Part shown: piece after piece, positions 1 through 11,068 of the stretch
Layout: the number at the start of each line of letters is the position of its first letter
Numbering within the stretch: the first letter of the stretch is position 1
From: Eublepharis macularius
Lineage: Eukaryota > Chordata > Lepidosauria > Squamata > Eublepharidae
DNA: 64,000 nucleotides
Direction: 5' to 3'
NCBI RefSeq assembly: GCF_028583425.1
Contig: NC_072792.1
Location: 11,644,176-11,708,175 of the forward strand
Program-made: the position numbers and the translations under genes
Notes under the pieces: generated by a model
Seen by the model: only the letters and a program-made list of their open reading frames with translations
Told to the model about the DNA's origin: nothing
The model's database searches: none

Positions 1-166
1 TCCAGACAACAGAGATCAGTTCCCCTGGAGAAAATGGGCTGTTTTGAAGAGCTGGCTCTATGGCATTATACCCTGCTGAGGTTCCCTCCCCTCCCCAAAC
101 CCTGCCCTCTCCAGGATCCATCCTCAAATCTCCAGGAATGTCCCAGCCCAGAGCGGGCAACCCTAA
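1..166. mobile_element. Right part of a TIR-type MITE (AGGGTTGCC family)
   Basis: The stretch ends in GCAACCCTA near 157-166 and is related to the elements at 6315-6529, 42011-42230 and 48497-48712: all share a core about a gatctcc...ggagaaaatgg block, a tggcattatacc-like block and a ccctcccctccccaaaccc block. The left end is outside the window. The family has inverted ends resembling AGGGTTGCCA. No coding capacity. The superfamily is not certain. Confidence 0.55.
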
Positions 167-491
167 CCTTCTCCCCAGTGCATGCTGGGAACCCCCACAT
201 CTACCCTTCATATTTTATATTATTAGTATATCAGTATGCCGCAGTTAAAGGCTGCCGAAGGCACTAACACAAATGTTCCATTCGGGAACAAGTTTAGTAA
301 TGGCAAATGAGAGGCTCTACCACCCCGTCCCCTTGCCTCAAGTTACAGTATCACCAGCTCCTAAGAAGACGAGCATGGCTTTGCTTTCTCACTGCCCCAG
401 CCACGCCTGGAAGTGACTGCAGGGCCCAGAGAGATGGCCCAGTCTGGGCTACGAGAACTGCTTCCGCAGCAGCAGCTCTTCATAAAGACAG

Positions 492-738
492 CTAATAACA
501 ATAACATTTGATTTATATACCGCCCTTCAGGACAACTTAATGCCCACTCAGAGCAGTTTACAAAGTGTGTTATTGATATTATTATCCTCACGACAATCAC
601 CCTGTGAGGTCGATGGGGCTGAGAGAACTGTGACTGATCCAAGGTCACCCAGCTGGCTTCAAGCAGAGGAGTAGGGAACCAAACCTGGCTCTCCAGATTA
701 GAGTCCTGCCACTCTTGACCACTACACTAAACTGGCTG
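492..738 (-). repeat. tRNA-derived SINE (MIR/CORE-like)
   Basis: Read on the minus strand, this starts with a tRNA-like head (box A-like TAGTGTAGTGGTCAAG, box B-like GGTTTGGTTCCC), continues into a conserved core (CAGCTGGGTGACCTTGG) and ends in a LINE-type tail (CGGTATATAAATC). Two more copies lie at 5743-5896 and 55636-55890. The tRNA promoter boxes and tail make it a SINE; I do not assign a family name. Confidence 0.7.
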
Positions 739-745
739 TTGTAGG

Positions 746-1702
746 AAAAGGGGCAGCAGCATCTACCTCCCACTGCCAGTACTAGTGACTCTGGACTTCG
801 CTCTGTGTGCCTGGTGGAGGCTTTTGTGTGGTCAATTCTCTTCAGTCTAAGGTCCTCAGGTGCTTGCTGGTGGCAGACAATCTCCTGGGCTCTCCTGACT
901 CTGCCTAACATCAGCTGGAAACCAGTGGGAGGAGGCAGGCCCTCAGAAGTTGCCTGCCATCGACAGGCAGGTCGGGTAATGGCTGTGTGAATGCTCCTGC
1001 CTGCTGGCCTATAACACCCTTTTTGGTGTTACCTCAAATTAACTTCATTTTTTTGCCAAATACAGAACTCTGGTTTGATGCAAGCGAATTTGCACACGTC
1101 TTCATACAGCTTTTGGGTTGGATTCAAAACTGTGGGAAAATTTGAGTGCCTCTGTCTCAAGATGCATTGAATCAGCTTAAAACCATTCAGATGTTGTCAA
1201 ATATTCACTGTGGCAGTGCTGTTAACAAGCGGGCAACTATCCAGACCTGGTGTACAAAGTGAAGCATTCTGGCAGACTAGATATACAGGTGTCACTGAAT
1301 GTCTGACGTCTTGCAATGGTTCACCTGTAGATCTGATACATCTCACGGAGAAAGTCACCAAATTTCAACTCCTTCCTTGGGGCTCATTAATAACATCGGC
1401 AAACACTCTGAGGGAGAAATTCAATATCGTGCATGAGAGATTACCTATAAAAGTTTGTGCCTGTTGTGACAACGTCATGAAATCACTTTTCACACATCAG
1501 GTTAAAACCCAGTCTGTTCTTCCATGCGGCTGTTGACAGATGTTTGGAAGGAAGAGAAAATATCTCTAATTCATTCTCACTAAGATATCCCGCACATTCA
1601 AGCCATTTACAAGAATTCTCTCATAACGCCATAATGGTGTGTGTTTCCCATAGTGCACCAAAACACACATGAGTATTTATAAGTATGGAAAACAGAACCT
1701 GT
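746..1702. other. No recognisable gene or repeat
   Basis: About 950 bases without a supported feature. A 108-codon open frame (1210-1536) has no ATG start and no recognisable domain. Confidence 0.5.
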
Positions 1703-1706
1703 GTAA

Positions 1707-1895
1707 GGTGCTGTCAAGTCACAGTCAACATATAGCAACCCCATAGGCAAGAGAAGAAAAGAAGTAGTTTACCATTGCTTGCCTCTGCATAACCATCCTG
1801 AACTCCCCTGATGATCTCCCATCTGGGTATTAACCAGGTCTGACCCGGCTTAGCTTCCAAGATACGACAAAATAGCTTGGACCATCCCTGTTAAG
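1707..1895 (-). repeat. 5S rRNA-derived SINE with BovB-type tail (5S-Sauria-like)
   Basis: On the minus strand the element has a block related to the internal promoter region of 5S rRNA (read on the plus strand: ctcccatctgggtattaacc ... gcttagcttccaagat), a middle region, and a 3' end matching the BovB LINE terminus (GACTTGACAGCACC). This head-tail combination is typical of 5S-derived squamate SINEs mobilised by BovB/RTE. Confidence 0.75.
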
Positions 1896-1910
1896 GCAGA
1901 AGCCAATTCA

Positions 1911-2112
1911 TGGTGGAAAGTGCCACCAAGTCACAGCCTATTTATTGTGACTCCATAGCGTTCTCAAGGCAAGAGATTAACAGAGATGGTTTGCCATTTC
2001 CTGCCTCTATGTAGCAACCCTGGAACTCCCTAGTAGTCTCCCATTCAAACACTAACCAGGGGCCAACACAGCTTACCTTCTGAGAGCTAGCCTGGACCAT
2101 CCAGGTGAAGTC
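1911..2112 (-). repeat. 5S rRNA-derived SINE, second copy
   Basis: Same organisation and orientation as the copy immediately to its left: 5S-like block (plus-strand ctcccattcaaacactaacc ... gcttaccttctgaga) and BovB-like tail (GACTTGGTGGCAC). The two copies are adjacent and diverged, so they are separate insertions or an old tandem pair. Confidence 0.75.
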
Positions 2113-2140
2113 TGAACCTAATTACTCTAATTTCGGCTGA

Positions 2141-2279
2141 TTCCGCACACGTTGGATAATGCACTTTCAATGCACTTTATCAATCGTTTGAGGTGGACTT
2201 TTTGTTCCACACACGAAAAAATCTGTCCCAAATGATCTATTAAGAGGATTGGAAGGGCATTATCCAACGTGTGCAGAAG
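2141..2279. mobile_element. Short palindromic MITE
   Basis: Terminal inverted repeats: TTCCGCACACGTTGGATAAT at the left is the reverse complement of the right end (about 2259-2279) with one or two mismatches. About 139 bases, non-coding. Confidence 0.6.
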
Positions 2280-2479
2280 TGCCTGCAAGAGTGGAAAACA
2301 CACATGCATATCTCAAGGCTTTTGCCCACTCGTCAAGAAAGCCCCTGGAAGAGAAACAACGCATGGTAGGCAGCGTGCCTGCTTTCTTGAAATGTTCATT
2401 ACAATCAATGTAAGCAATTTTCTCTGAACAGCTCTAGAAAAAAAGGGTGGGGAAAGATGTACATTTTATGTAGATCTTT

Positions 2480-2605
2480 TGTGACACTGAGAGATCTCTG
2501 TCGTTTGGTGCTACACCTCTGAAGATGCCAGTCACAGCTGCTGGTGAAACATCAGGAACTACAATGCCAAGACCACGGTTATACAGCCCAGAAAATCCAC
2601 AACAA
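2480..2605 (+). repeat. Penelope-like repeat family B, decayed hammerhead copy
   Basis: Contains CTGAAGA, a stem II with GCCAG and CTGGT arms, then GAAA at 2519-2558, followed by a block (acaatgccaagaccacgg) shared with the copies at 2922-3145, 43021-43295 and 49513-49639. The nucleotides after GAAA are CATC rather than CGTC, so stem III is altered. Confidence 0.55.
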
Positions 2606-2921
2606 CAATCTACATCTTGTTTTAAAAAGAGGTAACCGATATGTGAGGAGCAAATGGAAGATAAAGGAGGCGATATCCCATTGCTGGTGGAAATGGAGAC
2701 ACTCTGACTGAGGACAGAGAGAAGGTGGAAAGGTGCAATGCCTACTTTGCCTCAGTTTTCTCCCCGAAGGAGCGAACACATCCACCTAGAGATGGTAGTG
2801 GGCAAAGTATAGATTCAGGGCTGCTGGTTGACATGGACAGAGAAATTGTGGAGAAGCACCTAGCTGCTCTGGATGTGTACAAATCCCCCGAGCCTGCTGG
2901 GGTACTGAGAGTGCTTAAAGA

Positions 2922-3145
2922 AGGATGGTTGTTGTGGGTTTTCTGGGCTGTATTTCCGTGGTCTTGGCATTGTAGTTCCTGACGTATTGCCAGCAGCTGT
3001 GGCTGGCATCTTCAGAGGTGTAGCACCAAAAGACAGAGATCTCTCAGTGTCACAGTGTGGAAAAGATGTTGGCAGGTCATTTATATCTACTCAGGAGGGG
3101 TGGGGTTGAGCTGAGTCATCCTGTAAGAGTTTCCCAGGGTGTGGA
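2922..3145 (-). mobile_element. Penelope-like repeat family B inserted in CR1
   Basis: Carries the family-B hammerhead region on the minus strand (about 2972-3014) with a damaged core (GAAA replaced by CAATA). It interrupts the CR1 frame; GTGCTTAAAG precedes it at 2913-2922 and recurs immediately after it, as a target duplication would. Confidence 0.6.
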
Positions 3146-3191
3146 ATGCTTAAAGTGCTTAAAGTGCTTAAAGTGCTTAAAGTGCTTAAAG
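3146..3191. repeat. 9-bp tandem repeat (GCTTAAAGT)n
   Basis: About five direct copies of a 9-bp unit at the right edge of the inserted family-B element. The unit equals the CR1 target sequence itself, so the array appears to be an expanded target-site duplication. Confidence 0.85.
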
Positions 3192-3640
3192 AACTTTCAT
3201 AAGAGCTTGCAGACCCTTTGTCGATCATCTCTTGAAGGATAGGTGATGTGCCGGAAGACTGGAAGAGGGCAAGTGTCATCCCAATCTTCAAGAAAGGGAA
3301 GAAGGATGATCCAGAGAACTCTAGGCCACTCGTCCTTCCTGACCTCTTCCGCAGGAAAGATACTGGAATAGATATTAAAGGCAAGCATCTGATGGACAAC
3401 GTGGTGGCACAGGGAAGTTAGCATGGATTTGTCCCCAGCAGGTCCTGCCAGACCAACCTCATTTCCTTCTATGCTCGAGTAACAGGCTTACTGGATTGCG
3501 GGAATGCTGTTGATATAGTTTATCTGGATTTCAGTGAAGTTTTTGACAAGGTTCCTCATGATGTTCTGATGGGGAAACTAGTGGACTGTGGACTGGACTC
3601 TAAGGTGGTTATATGGATAGGGAACTGGCTGGATACATAG

Positions 3641-3904
3641 GTGTAAACTATGGGGGACTGAGGGGCTCAAGACCCCCCAGATTTGGCAGGGGGGGCAACC
3701 AGTGACAAACTCACACGAGGGATGCAGTTACAATGGCAGATGAAGCACAGGGCTGTCCATCCTTCCTGTTGTATCATATTACAATTTTTATGTTTCTTTG
3801 GGGCTTTGTTCCTGTTTTTTGCTCGTATGTATTTGTGTGTTTATTAAGAATGTATAAATTTAAAAAGGAATTGTGGTTTATATAAAAAATTTACAAATAA
3901 ATGT
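3641..3904. other. Unassigned spacer
   Basis: AT-rich sequence between the CR1 and BovB fragments; no frame or repeat I can name. Confidence 0.4.
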
Positions 3905-5133
3905 TACAAAAGAATTAAGAGACTCTGATGAAAGATATATGGAACGAGAAATGCCAGATGTTCAAGCTGGATTCAGAAAAGGAAGAGGCACCAGAGATCA
4001 CATTGTGAATTTATGATCGCTAATGGAACATACCAGGGAATTTTGGAAGAAAATTAGCCTGTGTTTTATAGATTACAGCAAAGCTTTTGTCTGTGTGGAT
4101 TCTGAAAAGCTATGGAGAGTGTTAAAAGAAAAGGGGGTACCACAACATCTGATTGTGCAACCTGTACTCTGGATAAGAGGCTACTGTCAGGACAGACTAT
4201 GGGGAAACAGAATGGTTTCCAATCAGCAAAGGTGTCAGACAAGGATTCATATTATCTCCCTACCTGTTCAACCTCTATGCAGAGTATATCACAAGGAAAG
4301 TTGGATTAAATCTAGAAGAAGGTGGAAGGAAAATTGGAAGGAAAATTAACAATTTGAGATATGCAGATGACACTACATTACTGGCAGAAAATAGTGATGA
4401 CTTGAAACAAGTACTGATGAAGGTTAAAGGAGAAAGTGCCAAAGCAGGATTCCTACTGAACATCAAGAAGACAAAAGTAATGACTACTGAGTAGTTACAC
4501 ATTTTTAAAGTTGACAATGAGGGAATTGAAATGGTCCAAGATTTTCTATTCCTTGGCTCAATCATCAACCAAAAGGGAGACTGCAATGAAGAAATCAGAA
4601 GATTGAGACTTGGAAGAGCAGCTGTGAGGGAGCTAGAGAAGATCCTTAAAGACAAAGATGTCTCTCTGGGAACCAAGATCAAGATAATCCAAACTGTGGT
4701 ATTCCCCATTATTATGTATGGATGGGAAAGTTGGACAGTGAAGAAAGCTGACAGAAAGAACATTGATTCATTTGAAATGTGGTGCTGGAGGAGAATTTTT
4801 CGGATACGATGGACAGTCAAAAAGACAAATAAGTGGGTACTAGATCAAATCAAGCCTGAATTCTCCCTAGAAGCTAAAATAACAAAACTGAGGTTATTGT
4901 ACTTTGGTCACATCATGAGAAGACAAGATTCTCTGGAAAAGTCAATAATGCTAGGGAAAGTGGAAGGCAGTAGGAAAAGAGGAAGACCCCAAGTGAGATG
5001 GCTTGACTCAATAAAAGAAGCCACGTCCTCTGGTTTCCAGGATCTGAGCAAGTCTGTTAATGATAGGACATTTTGGAGGTCTTTCATTTATAGGGTCACT
5101 ATAGGTCAGAGGCGACTTGACGGCACATAATAA
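3905..5133 (+). pseudogene. BovB (RTE clade) LINE, 3' half, degraded
   Basis: The first part (3905-4490) translates, with stops and frameshifts, to RT-like sequence (VQAGFRKGRGTRDHI; CFIDYSKAFVCVDSEKLW). The second part (4531-5130) is one 199-codon frame with the characteristic RTE/BovB C-terminus: PIIMYGWESWTVKKA, FEMWCWRR, YFGHIMRR, GRPQVRWLDSI. The DNA ends in GGCGACTTGACGGCAC followed by ATAA, the normal BovB terminus. The protein would be an endonuclease/reverse transcriptase; this copy lacks the endonuclease and is broken. Its tail is also the one borrowed by the 5S-type SINEs at 1.7-2.1 kb. Confidence 0.88.
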
Positions 5134-5249
5134 CAAGAAAACTCCACTTCTTACACTGTCCCTTTCCTCAGGCTTTGGAAGGGGAGAAACCAGAGTTAGA
5201 AGCATAGACAGGTTAGGGCATCTGCTTACTGTTTACTCCTTTACTGCCC

Positions 5250-5735
5250 TGAACTATCCTTTGATGTGTAGCCCACCAACTGAGCTTTCACAACCAGAGT
5301 TGTGACTGTGTTGACACCTGCTCTCAGCACTGGGGGCCTCTTGGTAACAACATGTCCCTTTCCTGCAGCTTTCTGCTCTGCCCGAGGTAGCAGCCGCTGC
5401 TGCTTCTCTTGTTTGGTCTCAGGCCTGTACTTGTGGGTCAACTTCAGAAGCCGTGGAGCTGTCTGGCGATCTAGTGCCTGCGTGAACTGGTTAACTGCTG
5501 GGGGCACCTTAAGCCATTTGTAAAGGATGGCTCTCTGGCACTGAAGTCGGATGTAATGGAGCCATTTCACAAAGTGGGTCAGGTGCCGTTTAGGCCTGTC
5601 CGATGCCAAAGGCTTCTTCTCAAAGAGAGGATTTACAACCTTCTTGGCCTCCTGCTTCTTGACTACAGCAGGGGCAGGGGCCACTTTCTTCCCCTTGGCC
5701 TTCTTTCCTTTGGGCATCTTGTCTCGCGGGAGGGG
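5250..5735 (-). pseudogene. RPL7A: Processed pseudogene of ribosomal protein L7a (eL8)
   Basis: The minus-strand frame from the ATG at 5715-5717 begins [20 protein letters not shown] and continues through [29 protein letters not shown] sequence and [17 protein letters not shown], matching eL8 of the large ribosomal subunit. It is intronless, has a short internal deletion after the LFEKK segment, many substitutions, and leaves the family about 150 residues in, so it lacks the C-terminal half. A GC-rich 5' leader is retained. This is a retrocopy made by LINE machinery and not a working gene. Confidence 0.9.
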
Positions 5736-5742
5736 AAAGGCG

Positions 5743-5896
5743 GAGGAGTGTGTTGTTATTATCCCCACAACAATCACCCTGTGAGGTGAGTGGAGCTGAG
5801 AGAGCTCTGGAAGAGTGTGCCTGAGTCCAAGGTCACTCAGCTGGCTTAAAGCAGAGGAGTGGGGAATCAAACCCTGTTCTCCAGATTAGAGGCACG
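5743..5896 (-). repeat. tRNA-derived SINE (MIR/CORE-like), partial
   Basis: Same core as the copy at 492-738 (plus-strand accctgtgaggtgagtgg, aaggtcactcagctggct, gtggggaatcaaaccc). It stops near the box B region, so it is 5' truncated, and abuts the RPL7A retrocopy. Confidence 0.65.
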
Positions 5897-6058
5897 CAAT
5901 GGCAAACCACCTCTGTACATCTCCTGCCATGAAAACCTCACCAGGGGTCGCCCTCAGTCAGTTCTAACTTGAAGGGACTCTCCACCACCACAAGAGCTTC
6001 AACAACCACAGTGTATCTGCAACACTAGAAGAATTCTCCCCTTGAATCTGGATCATAG

Positions 6059-6290
6059 AGCAGAACCACAAGTGACAAAAGGCACAGATTGGACACTTGT
6101 CTGCTTCCCTCAAGTTTTGATGGGAAATGTAGGCGTCCTGGTCTTGCAGCTTGGCCCTCTGACTGCTGTCCAATGGACTTTTCAACTGTCACTTGTCCAA
6201 CATTCCGCCAAGCTGCCTACATTTCCCATCAAAACTTGAGGGAAGCAGACAAGTGTCCAATCTGTGCCTTTTGTCACTTGTGGTTCTGCT
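6059..6290. mobile_element. Palindromic MITE, CTNAG-target family
   Basis: Arms of about 100 bases fold onto each other: tttgatgggaaatgtaggc on the left is the complement of gcctacatttcccatcaaaa on the right. Ends are AGCAGAACCACAAGTGAC and its complement. Flanks CATAG and CTAAG fit a 5-bp target resembling CTNAG. Relatives: 13415-13863, 32798-33146, 40634-40749, 42419-42534. Confidence 0.75.
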
Positions 6291-6314
6291 CTAAGTTGTC
6301 CCATGTAACCCTTA

Positions 6315-6529
6315 AGGTTGCCAACTCTGGGTTGGGAAGTTCCAGGAGATTTGGGGGTGGAGCCTGGAGCGGATGGAGCTTGGGCTGGGGAGGGACCTCA
6401 GCAATGTATAATGCCATACCCTCTATCTTCGAAAACAACCATTTTCTCCAGGGCAACTGATCTCCGTTGCCTGGAGATCAGTTGACATTCCAGGAGATCT
6501 TCAGTTCCCACCAGGAGGTTGGCAACCCT
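6315..6529. mobile_element. TIR-type MITE (AGGGTTGCC family)
   Basis: Starts AGGTTGCCAAC and ends GTTGGCAACCCT; inner blocks match the element at 1-166 in opposite orientation. About 215 bases, non-coding. Confidence 0.65.
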
Positions 6530-7131
6530 ATCCCATCCAGGGCACGGGAGGGGAATCTGTTTGAACAAGCAAAACCATGCAAGGAAGAAAGCCATTCCCA
6601 TTCTCCTGCTCTCCATTGTTGTCTTGAGTTGCTTTTGCCCTTTAAAAATTCTGAAACCATTCATACCCTGATCTTCCAGCATCATAGCCCAGTTAGCCCA
6701 CCAGCCTTGAAACACTGAAGTGCCTTGCCAAGTCAACCGATTTGTGATGCCCCGTGAAAGACAGAGACTGACTCATACAGCCTGAAGCAATAATGCAATG
6801 TAAAGCAGTAAGAGGGATCGAGCCAAACTGCTTCACACACACATTCCCACTGGAAAAACTTTTTACAGTATAAGGGGATGGCATATATTTTGCAATGTAA
6901 AGCACTCATCCGTTTGAAGAAAGCTGAATGTGTTAATGATAATCTTGCAGTCCAACTCCTGGTTGCTTCTATTAAATCCATTTCAGGGTTATTTTCTACC
7001 TTTCCTCGTTCTCCCATGGCCACAGTCTTTAGTATGTCTTTGCTAGTCCCTCCTCCTGGACCACCATCACAGAAATCCTCCTCTGCTCATACAAGCTTTT
7101 CTTCAGCTACTCACTGTCTTTCCGTGGGATC
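6530..7131. other. No recognisable gene or repeat
   Basis: About 600 bases in which I see no supported feature; short open frames lack homology. Confidence 0.4.
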
Positions 7132-7373
7132 CTGAATCACAGAATCACAGAGCCATCAAGTTGGAAGGGGCCATACTGAGACCTTCTAGTCCAACCCCCT
7201 GCCCAGTGCAGGATGAGCCTAAAGCATCCCTGACAAGTATTCATCCAGCCTCTTCTTGAAAACTGCCAGTGAAGGGGAGCTCACCACCTCCCTAGGCAGC
7301 TGATTCTACCTTTAAACTACTCTTTCCTAATATCTAGCTGGTACCTTTCTGCATGTAATTTAAGCCCGTTGCT

Positions 7374-10057
7374 TCAAGTCCTACCCTCTGCTGCCAACTT
7401 GAACAGCTCCTTGCCCTCCTCCAAATGACCGCCTTTCAAATATTTAAAGAGAGCAATCATGTCCCCCCTCAACCTCCTCTTCTCCAAACTAAACATTCCC
7501 AAGGCCCTCAGCCTTTCCTCATAGGGCTCCGTCTCCAGACCCCTGATCATTCTTGTCACTCTCCTCTGCACCCTCTCGATTTTGTCCACATCCTTTTCGA
7601 AGTGAGGCCTCCAGAACTGCACACAATACTCCTGGCGTGGCCTGACCAGGGCAGTATAGAGAGGGGCTATGACCTCCTGCAATTTCAATGCAATGGCCCT
7701 TTTGATACAACCCGAGACTGAGTTTGCCTTTTTTGCCACTGCATCACACTGACTGCTCATATTTAGTTTACAGTCCACTCTTACCCCAAGATCTCTTTCA
7801 CATACACTACTACACAGAAGTGTATCCCCCATCCAGTATTTGTGGTTCATATTTTTGTGGCCCAGATGTAATACTGTGCACTTACCTATGTTGAATTGCA
7901 TCCTGTTCACAACCGCACACTTCTCCAGAGTATTCAGGAGGATTCAAGATTATTCAGAGTATTCAGGTCTTGTTGAATTCCTGGGTGTTTGCCACTCCTC
8001 CCAATTTGGTATCATCAGCAAATTTAATGAGCAGCCCTTCCACTCCTTCATCCAGATCATTGATAAACGTATTGAAAAGTACCGGGACCAAAACGGAGCC
8101 CTGCGGCACCCCACTGGACACCTCCCTCCAATCTGATGAAACGCCATTGACCACCACTCTTTGGCTGCAGTCCTCTAACCAGTTCCCTAGCCACTGAACT
8201 GTCCTATAGTCCAGACTGCAGTCTTTCAGTTTTCTTATTAGACTATCATGGGGAACCTTATCAAAAGATTTACTGAAATCCAGATAAATCACGTCGACAG
8301 AGTTCTCACGATCCAGTAAACTCCTCCCTCAATCAAAGAAGGAAACCAGGTTGGTCTGACAAGATCTGTTGGGGACAAAACCATGACTTCCCCAGATCAC
8401 TAAGTGGTCCAGATGCTTACAGATCCATCCCTTTTAAATCTGCTCTAATATCTTCCCAGCAGCAGAAGTCTGACTGACCAGCCTGTAGTTTCCAAGGTCA
8501 TCCTTCTTCCCTTTCTTAAAGATTGGGAAAACATTTGCTCTTCTCAATCTTGTGGCACATCCCCAGTCCTCCAGGAGGCCTTGAAGATGATGGACAGAAG
8601 CTCTGCAAGTTCTCTAGAAAGTTCTTTGAGCACTCTTGGGTGCACACCATCTGGCCCAGGGAATTTATATGCATCCAATGCAGCCAGGTGCCTCGCCACA
8701 ACCTCTCTGTCAATGTCAACTAGCCCCCCAGGTGTCCTGTGATGTCTATTACCATCTCTAGATGGGCTCAAGTTGTTCAGGGAGAAAACAGAGGCAAAAA
8801 AGTCATTAAGCCTGTCTGCTTTTTCTCTGTCCTCCATCAGAGTTTCTCCTTCTACTCCCAAAAGTGGTCCAATTGCCTCTTTTAACTTACATTTGCTTCC
8901 CACATATCTGTAGAAGTTTTTCTTATTGTAGCGAGCCCTCCTAGCCAGACCCAGCTCGTACTGAGCTTTGGCCTCTCTGATGGCTGATCTGCAGTACCTA
9001 GTAACCCTCATATACTCCTCTTTAGAGGTCTGTCCTTCTCTCCATTTCCTGGACATTTCCTTTTTCTCCCTAGCTTATTCTGGAGCTCTCTGTTCATCCA
9101 CATCGGTTTCTTGGAGCCCTTACCATGTTTCCATCTTGCTGAGATAGTGAGGGCTTGAGCTTGCAAAAGCTCATGTTTGAGAAGAGCCCACCCTTCACTC
9201 GCTCCTTTCTCTTCCAGCACGCTCCTCCACGAAATAACTCTCATCAAGCCTCTGAGCTCATTGAAGTCGGCCCTACAAAAATCTAACCTGTGTGTCTGGC
9301 TACGAACTTCCTTGCCCCCCCACAGCAACTGGAATTCAAGGAGGAAATGGTCATTTCCCCCTAAGGTCCCCGCCACCTTCACTCCATCTACCAATTCTTC
9401 CCTGTTGGTTAATATTAAGTCTAGTATAGCCGAGCCCCTTGTAGCTTCCTCCACCATTTGAAAAGGAAGTTATCGGCCAGGCAGGTCAGAAAGTTGCATG
9501 ATTCGCTTTGCTGAGCTTGTCTCCCAGCCCACATCAGGGAAGTTGAAGTCAGCCATAATCTGATATCTGGATACTCTACCAATCTGTTCAAGGAGGGCAG
9601 CATCCATTTCCTCTCCCTGGTCAGCCAGTCAGTAGCAGACTCCAACAACAATACCCTTTGTCCTTTCTCCCCTCATTTCCACCCATATACTTTCCACTGA
9701 GTTGTCAACCACATTCTCCAGAACTTCCAGACAATCAAGCCTTCTCCTCACATACAATGCCACTCCGCCTCCTCTTCTACCCTTCCGGTTTTTCTTGAAC
9801 AACTCGTACCCATCCACTAGCACATTCCAGTCATGGGAATCATCCTACCAAGTCTCAGTAATTCCTACTCTATCGTAGCCCTCTGTTTGCAAGAGAAGCT
9901 CAAACTCGTCCTTCTTATTTCCCATACTTTGGGCATTGGTATATAGGCTCCTGTAGTCTTGTACCTTTGTTTGATCTGCCCTACTCAGGTGGGCCTCTGC
10001 TGTTATCACTTCTTCATTGAAATCCTCGTGTTGATCGTCCCCTTCCCCTTGTGGCAT
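7374..10057 (-). pseudogene. CR1 ORF2: endonuclease and reverse transcriptase, broken
   Basis: Reading on the minus strand from 10057: the endonuclease start (NAQSMGNKKDEFELLL), then GGGVALYVRRRLDCLEVLE (9629-9823), then IRDLILTN-type sequence seen as GSAILDLILTNREELV (9008-9457), the linker NDFFASVFSLNN (8544-9056), and the RT catalytic domain with [14 protein letters not shown] and FADDTKL (7963-8292). The C-terminal domain (7374-7910) includes MQFNIGKCTVLHLGHKN and LEYCVQFW-like sequence. The family nicks target DNA and copies its RNA there. Frame changes between these blocks show the copy is inactive. Confidence 0.88.
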
Positions 10058-10861
10058 CAGTTTAAAGCTCTCCTGATGAAGCTCTCTAGGTTCTTTCCAA
10101 ACATTTTCTTCCCTGACCTTGAGAGGTGAAGCCCATCATGTGCTAGAAGGCCTTCTCTAAGGAAACTAATCCTGTGGTCCCAGAACCCAAAGCACTCCTT
10201 CCGGCACCACCACCTCAGCCAATGATACACCTCGAGTATGGTCTGCTCCCTTCGCATTCCTCTTCCTTTGACAGGAAGAAGAGAATACCACTTGTGCCCC
10301 CACTGTCTTCAACTGCCTTCCAAGAGCTTCATAGTCCTCTTTAATTCTTGTGATGGTATTCGTGGCTGTGTCATTTGTTCCCACATGAACCAGCACAAAT
10401 GAGTACTGATCAGTCGGTCTGATCAGTTTCGGCAGTCGGTCTGTAATATCCTGAATTCTGGCCCCCGGCAAGCAACATATCTCTCGGAGTAGGAGATCTG
10501 ACCTGGACACATGACATTCCACACCCCTGAGCAGAGAGTCCCCGATGACCACCACTTTCCATTTTCTTCCACTTCCATGTGGACCCACGCCCTCTTCACT
10601 CCCTCCTCCAGGTCTTTGTGATGTTCCTTATACTCTCATCTCCGTCACCATCTCAAATACCTCAAAACGACTCTTGAGCTCCAGTGGACCAGAGCATCGC
10701 CTAAGTCCACGTCTTCCGGTTTGTACTGCAGAACTGAGAGGAGGCTCAGAAGGGAGATCGACTCTTCCTTCTTCTCTTGGACTTACTTCTTCACTCACCC
10801 TCCAGTCTCTGCCTCTAGTCTGGTTTCTCTCCTCAAACCACTGTTTCCAATTGTCTTGCAC
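10057..10861 (-). pseudogene. CR1 ORF1 with SGNH/esterase-like domain, broken
   Basis: The frame at 10166-10588 contains VVVIGDSLLRG (the GDSL-type nucleophile block) and VLVHVGTNDT, the two hallmarks of the esterase-like domain found in CR1 ORF1 proteins. A further block at 10628-10861 looks like the N-terminal part, and 10057-10257 the C-terminal part (DHRISFLREGLLAHDGLHLS). ORF1 binds the element RNA. Frameshifts separate the blocks. Confidence 0.8.
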
Positions 10862-11068
10862 ATTGACCCATCCCCTGCCACCTTTTGTCCCAGTTCCCTC
10901 TCAGTTTCCCAGCCTTTGGTATCAGTTAGGCTTCTGCCACAATGAAAACACAAGACTTCTAACACTTTGTGGGGGTTTAATAGAAACCCCCCCCCCCGAG
11001 AGTTGCAGCAGAAGTTAGGCCACAAGTGCCTGATGTGACCTGAACCACACATAGTATAGGAGGAACTC

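Larger units (their letters stand above)
2615..3640 (+). pseudogene. CR1 LINE reverse transcriptase remnant, split by an insertion
   Basis: Two blocks, about 2680-2921 and 3192-3640, translate to consecutive parts of a CR1 ORF2: the linker before the RT domain (frames with NAYFASVFS and DMDREIVEKHLAALD) and the RT start (ASVIPIFKKGKK, then VYLDFSEVFDKVPHD). The family encodes an endonuclease/reverse transcriptase that copies its own RNA. This copy has stops (for example after NWLDT) and is interrupted by a family-B repeat at 2922-3145. It is a dead fragment. Confidence 0.8.
7132..11000 (-). mobile_element. Near full-length CR1 LINE
   Basis: The minus-strand element ends at 7132-7150 in the CR1-type terminal octamer repeat (GATTCTGTGATTC). 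Upstream on the minus strand come the C-terminal RT region, RT catalytic domain, endonuclease and an ORF1 with an esterase-like domain. All are broken by frameshifts and stops. The 5' boundary is approximate because a MITE lies at 11069. Confidence 0.85.

Noticed and set aside
1210..1536. 108-codon plus frame
   Set aside because: No ATG, no recognisable domain, ordinary chance length for this composition.
7374..10588. Possible host reverse-transcriptase-like gene
   Set aside because: Gene order and motifs are those of a CR1 LINE, with frameshifts and the CR1 3' octamer end.
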